Below, one piece after another: positions 6,517 to 11,258 of a DNA stretch of 11,258 nucleotides. Source of the DNA: CAYVAP01 sp964343195. GTDB lineage: Bacteria > Bacteroidota > Bacteroidia > J057. Under the pieces are notes generated by a model. It was not told the origin of the DNA, ran no database searches, and saw only the letters and a list, made by a program, of their open reading frames with translations. Position numbers and translations under genes: made by a program. Each line of letters begins with the position of its first letter. Within the stretch, counting starts at the first letter, position 1. The stretch spans positions 1 to 11,258 of the forward strand of contig CAYFIR010000167.1 in NCBI GenBank assembly GCA_964343195.1. The letters run 5' to 3'.

Positions 6517-6942
6517 ATGAATAAAGCATTAAAATACATCACATTCCTCGGCCTGGGAATCCTGTTTGGAATTACCCTGACCAAGGGAGAGGTTATTTCC
6601 TGGTACCGAATCCAGGAGATGTTCCGTTTTCAGTCCTTTCATATGTATGGGGTAATCGGTACTGCCGTCACGCTGGGGGTGATCAGCACCCGAATACTGC
6701 TTTGGGCCAGCGCAAAAGACATTCTTGGAGACACGTTTAAAATCAAAACCATCGACAAGGGTTTCTGGCGCTATCTGCTGGGCGGAAGCATATTTGGATT
6801 GGGATGGGCTTTTACCGGAGCCTGTCCCGGACCGCTGTATATCCTGGTAGGTAACGGCGAATTCGTAATGGGAGTCGCCATATTGAGCGCCATATTGGGA
6901 ACCTACGCATATGGTGCCCTGCGTCACAGGCTTCCTCATTAA
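6517..6942 (+). CDS. DUF6691 / YeeE-family transporter, second half
   Basis: A 141-residue membrane protein corresponding to the C-terminal half of YeeE/YedE transporters, a class also named DUF6691. It has about four membrane segments: near residues 7-22, 44-64, 86-111 and 116-133. The hallmark GLGWAFTGACPGPLYILVGNG (94-114) contains C103, equivalent to the third functional cysteine of the family. FRFQSFHMYGVIGTAV (37-51) is also typical. Splitting into two genes is common in Bacteroidota and Proteobacteria (the PmpA/PmpB type). It should assemble with the preceding YeeE half in the inner membrane. The gene ends at a TAA that is also the first base triplet of an 11-bp tandem duplication. Confidence 0.87.
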   Translation: MNKALKYITFLGLGILFGITLTKGEVISWYRIQEMFRFQSFHMYGVIGTAVTLGVISTRILLWASAKDILGDTFKIKTIDKGFWRYLLGGSIFGLGWAFTGACPGPLYILVGNGEFVMGVAILSAILGTYAYGALRHRLPH

Positions 6943-6961
6943 TATTCAGCTAATATTCAGC
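6940..6961 (+). repeat. Tandem 11-bp duplication starting at the stop codon
   Basis: TAATATTCAGC occurs twice, at 6940-6950 and 6951-6961, with no difference. The first TAA is the stop codon of the DUF6691 gene, so the duplication adds an extra TAA downstream in a shifted frame and leaves the protein unchanged. Confidence 0.75.
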
Positions 6962-6964
6962 CCT

Positions 6965-6982
6965 CAGGAACCTGCGTTCCTG
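6965..6982 (+). repeat. Perfect 7-bp stem, 4-base loop hairpin
   Basis: CAGGAAC at 6965-6971 pairs perfectly with GTTCCTG at 6976-6982 around the loop CTGC. It stands between the tandem duplication and the larger terminator-like hairpin, and has no T-run of its own. It may protect the 3' end of the upstream mRNA. Confidence 0.5.
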
Positions 6983-6990
6983 TAATCATT

Positions 6991-7070
6991 TAGTGCCAAA
7001 AGCGTGGTTTGAGTGGTGCAATTCATTTAGATTGCCACTGTAACCAGTTCCGCTTTTGGCACTACTTTTT
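6991..7070 (+). terminator. Large compound hairpin with T5 tail, end of sulfur operon
   Basis: The 14-bp arms TAGTGCCAAAAGCG (6991-7004) and CGCTTTTGGCACTA (7051-7064) are perfect complements, followed by C and five T (7066-7070). Inside, TGGTT 7005-7009 pairs with AACCA 7042-7046, AGTGG 7012-7016 with CCACT 7035-7039, and CAAT 7019-7022 with ATTG 7031-7034. A 4-base bulge (7047-7050) and a 2x2 internal loop interrupt the stem. It is much longer than a usual intrinsic terminator. It should end or weaken transcription after the transporter pair; a stabilising or regulatory RNA structure is the alternative. Confidence 0.6.
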
Positions 7071-7099
7071 ATGATTGCCCACCTGATTGCCTCACCCCG

Positions 7100-7411
7100 A
7101 TGAAGCTACCCTCCAAACAGTATCCGGAATCGAAAAAAATAATCCTGCGCGATTTTCTGGCCATCGACCGTACCCGGCTCGCCAATCAACGTACCCTCCT
7201 TTCCTTTCTTCGGACCTCCCTGTACCTGGTTGTATCAGCGCTTGCGATTCTCAAGGTCGAATCTCTTAAAAATCTGATTCCATGGAGCTGGGTAGGACTG
7301 GCACTCGCAGGTCTCGTGGCAACGATGGGCATCATCAATTACCTGCTGGTAAACCGAAGAATAAAGGCCGCCTACAAAATGAATGAGCAGGAAGAAAGTT
7401 CGCTCAATTAA
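7100..7411 (+). CDS. DUF202 (YidH-type) membrane protein
   Basis: A 103-residue inner-membrane protein with the DUF202 signature: RDFLAIDRTRLANQRTLLSFLRT (17-39), then membrane segments at about 36-53 and 62-84, and a charged C-terminal tail. The biochemical role of the family is not established. It reads in the same direction as the sulfur cassette but lies behind a strong hairpin, so it may be expressed by read-through or by its own promoter; TATGATTG at 7069-7076 is one base from the -7 consensus TAnnTTTG. No signal links it directly to sulfur chemistry, and it contains no cysteine. Confidence 0.82.
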   Translation: MKLPSKQYPESKKIILRDFLAIDRTRLANQRTLLSFLRTSLYLVVSALAILKVESLKNLIPWSWVGLALAGLVATMGIINYLLVNRRIKAAYKMNEQEESSLN

Positions 7412-7769
7412 CTGAGTGTCCAACGAAAGGGAATTAAAAAGCTTCCTCCTACCCTGCCATACGCTCTTACCTGGCAGCTTTGTATACTCTCCCCCTCCCT
7501 GCTTTATACCCAGATCCCCAAACTCCCTTGGATCCTGGGGGGAAACCTATGGACATACTCTAAAATTTTTCATTAGTCCTGAAGCAGCAAATCCTGCAGG
7601 TTGCCGGATGTAAAAAAAATATCCATTGTGTTGTTTATGGGACACCTCACGAAAAATTGGTGGACTGGTCAAACAATTCTAACATTGAGTACCAGGATAA
7701 AAAATAGCCCTATGGCTTCATATTTTATGATGGTGAATAAAACACGCCCAAAACGATCCATTATATGAC

Positions 7770-7808
7770 ACCCACGTCGGAGTTCTTACTTATATACCAA
7801 ACGTGGGT
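7770..7808. promoter_or_regulatory. 8-bp inverted repeat upstream of sensor kinase
   Basis: ACCCACGT at 7770-7777 and ACGTGGGT at 7801-7808 are perfect reverse complements separated by 23 bases, a centre-to-centre distance of 31 bp (about three helical turns). This could be a paired operator or an RNA hairpin. No cognate regulator is identifiable. Confidence 0.35.
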
Positions 7809-7837
7809 ATTCGATTTATTTTACTGACCCTGTTTCC

Positions 7838-7851
7838 ACCATATTTATGGT
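7838..7851. promoter_or_regulatory. 14-bp palindrome ACCATA-TT-TATGGT
   Basis: A compact palindrome with 6-bp arms and a 2-base centre lies about 120 bp before the kinase start. Its size fits a dimeric transcription-factor site better than an RNA hairpin, since the loop would be too small. Function is inferred from position only. Confidence 0.35.
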
Positions 7852-7970
7852 AGGTAAAAAGCATAAAGTCCCAGGTCTCACAACTGTCTTTTTGCTTCAC
7901 CTAAAACCGTTCCCATTCATCAAGCTACCCAAAACAGTTCTTACCACCTTTGCCCACTCTTGCTCAAACT

Positions 7971-9887
7971 ATGCTTAAAATGTCATTTTTGAGACTCATC
8001 CGAGGGAATCTCCGAATACCTCCCATTTTTTCCGACCCCCGATCCAAACTCTCGTCTGGCTATAGCTACTTTGATGCTGCATTTTTCTATGCCATAGGAG
8101 CGTATTACGTTTTCTATGTGATCCAAACACTCCTCGAAGGCGTAACGACCCTGTCACTGTTGGTCCCTACCCTTATCCTGGGAGTCGGAACAATCATCAT
8201 TTGGAGTAGCCCCAAACGGTATTCGAGAACCATCGTCACTGTCCTGACAGGCCTGATGGCAGCCAGGGCTTTGGACCATCCCACCCAGAATTTTGACTGG
8301 CTCATGCTGGCATCGTTGCCATTGATAGCGCTTGTGCTAGCAAGAGACATACGCCTCATCGCCGCATACCTGGTAACCCTTCTCATTGGCCCTTTATTGG
8401 TTCTGGCTATTGTGTCATTGGCGCCCCAGGCATTGGATTTACTTTATCCTGAGGCAGGGTCCTTCTACTCAGCACCAGGGGTCGACCTTAGAATTGCCAA
8501 TCTGCTGTTCATCGGTGTGATCAGTGGACTGGTTGCCAATTACCTCAACCAGACTCATCAACAGCAGGAAGCGCTCAAAGCAGCACTGGCAGAGCGCAAT
8601 CAGCACATGGTCCAGCAGCAAAACCAACTGCGGCGGGCCCACAATCAGCAGACTCTTCAAATCCATAAACTGGAACGCAAGCAGGAAGAACTCATACAGG
8701 CCAGGCTACATGCTGAAAGGCTGATGCAGGAAAGGGAAATGCTCTTTTCCTCTGTCTCTCATGAACTGAGGACCCCGATTAATGCAGTAATCGGGATCGC
8801 CCATTTGCTCAATCAGGAGAAACCACGAGAGGATCAGAAGGCGAGACTTCGAGCCCTACAGTTTGCCGCACAGAACATCCTTCATCTGATTGGGGATATT
8901 CTTGATTTTGCCAAGCTTGAAGAGGGGAAACTGGAGTTGACTGAAGCCTCACTTAACCTGACTCTCCTGATGGAGAACCTTGTGGAAACCTACAGGCCAC
9001 TGGCCGATGAAAAAGGGCTCCAGTTGATACTCGACCGTCCGGACGATTTCAACTATTATGTACTGGGAGACGAAGTGAGGCTGGGGCAGGTATTCAGCAA
9101 CCTGATCAGCAATGCCATCAAGTTTACAGAAACAGGAAAAATAACCATTCGAATTCAGGGAATCATCCTGGAGGATGGCCTGCTAGGCATTGAAGCCTCG
9201 GTATCCGATACCGGAATTGGTATTCCTCCAGAGTATCAGGAGGCCGTTTTCCAACGATTCAGCCAGGGAAGCTCTGCCCCCAAAAGCCTGGCGGGGAGTT
9301 CCGGACTGGGCCTTTCTATTTGCCAGAACCTGTTACAACTGATGGATTCCGAACTGATTCTGGAAAGTGAAGTCAACAAGGGGAGTACCTTTTCATTCGA
9401 CCTGGCGCTGCCACTCTGCTCTGCCGACCACCATTCCGTAGAAACTGAGGAAGAGCAGTCCCTGTCACTCACAGGGATGAATGTGCTTGTCGCTGAGGAC
9501 AACCCCATGAATGTGGAGATCCTTACTTCTCTTCTCGAGAACTGGGAAATTGACTTTTCAGTGGTCTCAACCGGGCTGTCTGCTGTCCACCTCGTGACCC
9601 AGCAGCCTTTTGATCTGGTGCTGATGGACCTGCACATGCCAGAGATGGATGGGTATGGCGCCGTTGCGGAAATCAGAGACCTCGATTATGACTGGCAGGC
9701 ACAGGTACCCATCGTAGCGATGTCTGCGATTGGCGGCCAATTACAGGAAAGCATGATTCGTGCTGGATTTGATGATTTTCTTCCCAAGCCCTATCACCCG
9801 GATCAGTTGCTTAACTGCCTCCGCCGATATCATCCAGGGCGGCAGGGGAAAGAGCAAAATTCCAGGTCGAATCGAATGATTACGTAG
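7971..9887 (+). CDS. Hybrid sensor histidine kinase with receiver domain
   Basis: A 638-residue membrane sensor. About six membrane segments span residues 36-193, followed by a Gln/Glu-rich coiled coil (about 195-258). HisKA has FSSVSHELRTPINA with phosphate-accepting H264. The ATPase domain has N381 in NLISNAIKF, DTGIGIP (G1) and SSGLGLSICQNLL (G2). The C-terminal receiver (about 503-620) shows the acidic pair E509/D510, phospho-acceptor D553 in LMDLHMPEMDG and K606 in LPKPY. All key residues are present, so a His-Asp relay inside the protein is expected; there is no output domain, so a phosphotransfer protein or response regulator elsewhere must continue the signal. The membrane part matches no named sensory domain that I recognise. 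ATG at 7971 is preferred over a TTG at 7950; ATG at 7980 is also possible. CACCTTTG at 7944-7951 may be its -7 element. Confidence 0.9.
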   Translation: MLKMSFLRLIRGNLRIPPIFSDPRSKLSSGYSYFDAAFFYAIGAYYVFYVIQTLLEGVTTLSLLVPTLILGVGTIIIWSSPKRYSRTIVTVLTGLMAARALDHPTQNFDWLMLASLPLIALVLARDIRLIAAYLVTLLIGPLLVLAIVSLAPQALDLLYPEAGSFYSAPGVDLRIANLLFIGVISGLVANYLNQTHQQQEALKAALAERNQHMVQQQNQLRRAHNQQTLQIHKLERKQEELIQARLHAERLMQEREMLFSSVSHELRTPINAVIGIAHLLNQEKPREDQKARLRALQFAAQNILHLIGDILDFAKLEEGKLELTEASLNLTLLMENLVETYRPLADEKGLQLILDRPDDFNYYVLGDEVRLGQVFSNLISNAIKFTETGKITIRIQGIILEDGLLGIEASVSDTGIGIPPEYQEAVFQRFSQGSSAPKSLAGSSGLGLSICQNLLQLMDSELILESEVNKGSTFSFDLALPLCSADHHSVETEEEQSLSLTGMNVLVAEDNPMNVEILTSLLENWEIDFSVVSTGLSAVHLVTQQPFDLVLMDLHMPEMDGYGAVAEIRDLDYDWQAQVPIVAMSAIGGQLQESMIRAGFDDFLPKPYHPDQLLNCLRRYHPGRQGKEQNSRSNRMIT

Positions 9888-9970
9888 CACACGAACCCAT
9901 CGGCTGGGAGGTTTCCTTGCTCTGAGGCTTTGAAAAAAGACCTTTAATGTCCCTGCTGAAGGAACAGGAT

Positions 9971-10576
9971 TCATCCGAGCAATTCTGCCAGTTCTTCTCT
10001 AAGCTGCATAGGAGACCTGAAATGAATGGCCTTCATTCCTACGGCTTGCGCTCCCTCCACGTTTTTCGGGGAATCATCAATGAATACCGCCTCCTCGGGT
10101 TTTACCTCGTAGCGGTCCATCAACCGTTGGAAAATTTCGGCTTCAGGCTTCGCAACTTTTTCATCTCCTGAGACGACTATTCCTTCAAACCATTGCAGGA
10201 ATTCATAGCGATTCAGCGCTACGGGAAATGTTTCTGCAGACCAGTTGGTAAGGGCAAGAAGGCGATACTGACCACTTGTCCGTAAGTGGGCAAGGAGTTC
10301 CACCGATTCATGGATGGGTCCTCCCAGCATTTCTTCCCACCGGCCATAGTATGCCCTGATTTCCGATTCCCATTCGGGGTGCTGAGCGACCAGATTTTCG
10401 GTTCCTACCGCGAGGGGCTGCCCCTCGTCGTGGAGATGATTCCATTCCATGGTGCATATCTCCGCGAGAAATTTCTCTACTTCCTCTTCTGTCTCAAAAA
10501 TCTGTCGGAAAACATAGCGGGGATTCCAATCAATGAGAACACCTCCTAGGTCAAAAATTATGGTCCTGATTGCCAT
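9971..10576 (-). CDS. HAD-superfamily (subfamily IA) phosphatase
   Basis: A 201-residue cytoplasmic HAD hydrolase resembling the YihX group that removes phosphate from sugar phosphates such as glucose-1-phosphate. Motif I is IIFDLGGVLID with nucleophile D9; as in YihX-type proteins, the second motif-I aspartate is replaced (by G11). Motif II is ALTNWS with T110, motif III VAKPEAEIF with K143, and motif IV FIDDSPKNV with D167 and D168. A helical cap lies between about residues 17 and 90. ATG at 10576 is chosen because the protein then begins MAIRTIIFDLGG, the normal family start; the open frame upstream is not family-like. It is transcribed toward the sensor kinase gene and away from the DUF2007 gene. 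The substrate cannot be read from the sequence. Confidence 0.88.
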   Translation of the reverse strand: MAIRTIIFDLGGVLIDWNPRYVFRQIFETEEEVEKFLAEICTMEWNHLHDEGQPLAVGTENLVAQHPEWESEIRAYYGRWEEMLGGPIHESVELLAHLRTSGQYRLLALTNWSAETFPVALNRYEFLQWFEGIVVSGDEKVAKPEAEIFQRLMDRYEVKPEEAVFIDDSPKNVEGAQAVGMKAIHFRSPMQLREELAELLG

Positions 10577-10682
10577 GGTTAGATGGGAGAATGGTGAATG
10601 TTTACGAAAAGCGTTACTTTGGGATAAAGCTAGGAAATGCCCTTTCCAGCTCATAGCCTTTTGAAAAAAACAATCCAATACC

Positions 10683-11078
10683 TTGGCTCAGGACTTCATT
10701 ACCATAACCACCTATACCTACCCCCACGATGCGGAGCTTGTAGCATTGAAAGCCTTATTTGACCAACATCAAATCAGATACTATGTCATGGATCACCATT
10801 TTCTGGGGGTGGTACCCTTTGATACACAGGCAATTGGTGGAGTCAAAGTGAGGGTGATCCAATCACAGGCAGGACGCGCCACGACCTTACTGGCTCAGCT
10901 AAAAAAAGAACGGCCCGAGGAGCCCAAGCCGATAGATGAAGAAGATGCTGAATGGATGGCCCAGCGTGCTGTAGATCAGCAAAAGCGGGAAAAAGACGCA
11001 AAGCGGTTTATCAGAGTGGTCGTTGGCAGCTTACTTGTGGGAGGGGGTGGCAGTCTGTTGTTCTGGTTTTTGGGTTAA
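10683..11078 (+). CDS. DUF2007-type protein with C-terminal membrane anchor
   Basis: A 131-residue protein. Residues 5-75 (FITITTYTYPHDAELVALKALF, then a GVKVRV strand) resemble DUF2007, a small ferredoxin-like fold proposed for signal transduction but without known mechanism. A charged, probably helical linker (76-108) follows, and then one membrane segment (about 110-130) at the very C-terminus, so the domain should face the cytoplasm as a tail-anchored protein. The start is TTG at 10683: an in-frame stop lies at 10662, no ATG or GTG occurs between, and the next Met (residue 36) would delete half the domain. It diverges from the HAD gene with a 106-bp shared gap; TTACTTTG at 10613-10620 is one base from the -7 consensus. 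Confidence 0.75.
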   Translation: MAQDFITITTYTYPHDAELVALKALFDQHQIRYYVMDHHFLGVVPFDTQAIGGVKVRVIQSQAGRATTLLAQLKKERPEEPKPIDEEDAEWMAQRAVDQQKREKDAKRFIRVVVGSLLVGGGGSLLFWFLG

Positions 11079-11096
11079 GCGGTAAGCGGTAAGCGG
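11076..11096 (+). repeat. Heptamer TAAGCGG in three tandem copies
   Basis: TAAGCGG is repeated exactly at 11076-11082, 11083-11089 and 11090-11096. The first copy contains the TAA stop codon of the DUF2007 gene, so the array extends the 3' end without altering the protein. Confidence 0.75.
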
Positions 11097-11258
11097 AAAA
11101 TTTCAAAACTGACTCTTTGCTTGACTTTATCCAGCATATTGATGCTTTTCCAATTGCGATGTCGCCTCCCCGCTTCACGGGATCGCGGATCAGCGGGACT
11201 TATTTCTTTTTTAGGTCCGCAAATTGATCTTTAATATGCCACCTCTGAAAGTGCTATT
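11097..11258. other. Gene-free end with repeat-like inverted sequences
   Basis: No gene is supported here. CCCGCT 11169-11174 pairs with AGCGGG 11192-11197 around GATC-GCG-GATC (11181-11191). CAATTGCG 11151-11158 faces CGCAAATTG 11218-11226, one base longer. The nested layout looks like a dispersed palindromic intergenic element, cut off or ending before the window edge. Confidence 0.35.

Larger units (their letters stand above)
7412..7949. other. 540-bp gene-free stretch with several inverted repeats
   Basis: No credible protein or RNA gene was found. It holds CTGCCA 7454-7459 with TGGCAG 7472-7477; CCCAGATCC 7509-7517 with GGATCcTGGG 7530-7539 (one bulged base); the ACCCACGT pair at 7770-7808; and the palindrome at 7838-7851. 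The first two are placed to act as weak terminators after the DUF202 gene, though their T-runs are poor. The last two lie upstream of the sensor kinase and may be regulatory. Confidence 0.45.

Noticed and set aside
9926..9945. Possible bidirectional terminator between the kinase and HAD genes
   Set aside because: The stem GGCTTT/AAAGACC has a bulge and only three T follow; too weak to list although the convergent position would suit one.
10577..10678. N-terminal extension of the HAD phosphatase
   Set aside because: The family begins right at IIFDLGG; the extension would run almost to the divergent gene and has no motif.
1..11258. CRISPR array, tRNA or rRNA genes, transposase, phage or toxin genes
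   Set aside because: No regularly spaced repeats, cloverleaf sequences, rRNA-like stretches or matching protein motifs were seen on either strand.

Overview
The window looks like a chromosomal piece of a Bacteroidota bacterium, possibly from the Saprospiria/Lewinella side; that genus-level guess is inference. Pointers are a near-perfect Bacteroidota-type -7 promoter element (TAnnTTTG) four bases before an ATG, little use of Shine-Dalgarno sites, roughly balanced base composition, and protein families frequent in that phylum (split YeeE/DUF6691 pair, CstB-like dioxygenase, DUF2007 protein). No rRNA, tRNA, CRISPR array, transposase or phage gene was seen.

Left part (1-2750): a gene-free stretch carries a 215-bp MITE-like element (60-274) with imperfect terminal inverted repeats. 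A leftward two-gene unit follows: a Tat-signal-bearing, GFOR-like Gfo/Idh/MocA oxidoreductase and, 21 bp downstream, a LegC-like PLP sugar aminotransferase.

Centre (2912-7411): the main interest is a rightward reactive-sulfur cassette. In order it holds an ArsR-family repressor, a three-domain persulfide dioxygenase with one dead and one live rhodanese domain (CstB layout), a single-domain rhodanese, a thioredoxin, an uncharacterised 79-residue membrane protein, and the two halves of a YeeE/YedE sulfur-compound channel (the second being DUF6691); a DUF202 membrane protein follows behind a terminator-like hairpin. The repressor gene has an 18+6-base AT-rich palindrome over its promoter and is predicted to be leaderless. 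A coherent model (inference) is that sulfane sulfur or thiosulfate crosses the membrane through the YeeE pair, rhodanese and thioredoxin shuttle it, and the dioxygenase oxidises persulfide to sulfite or thiosulfate, while the ArsR protein senses the sulfur species through a C-terminal cysteine cluster. No sulfide:quinone oxidoreductase lies in the window.

Right part (7412-11258): a 540-bp gene-free stretch rich in inverted repeats precedes an orphan hybrid sensor kinase (six membrane segments, coiled coil, HisKA, HATPase, receiver). It converges on a HAD-family phosphatase, which is divergent from a DUF2007 protein with a C-terminal membrane anchor and a probable TTG start. The window ends in about 180 bp of gene-free, repeat-like DNA.
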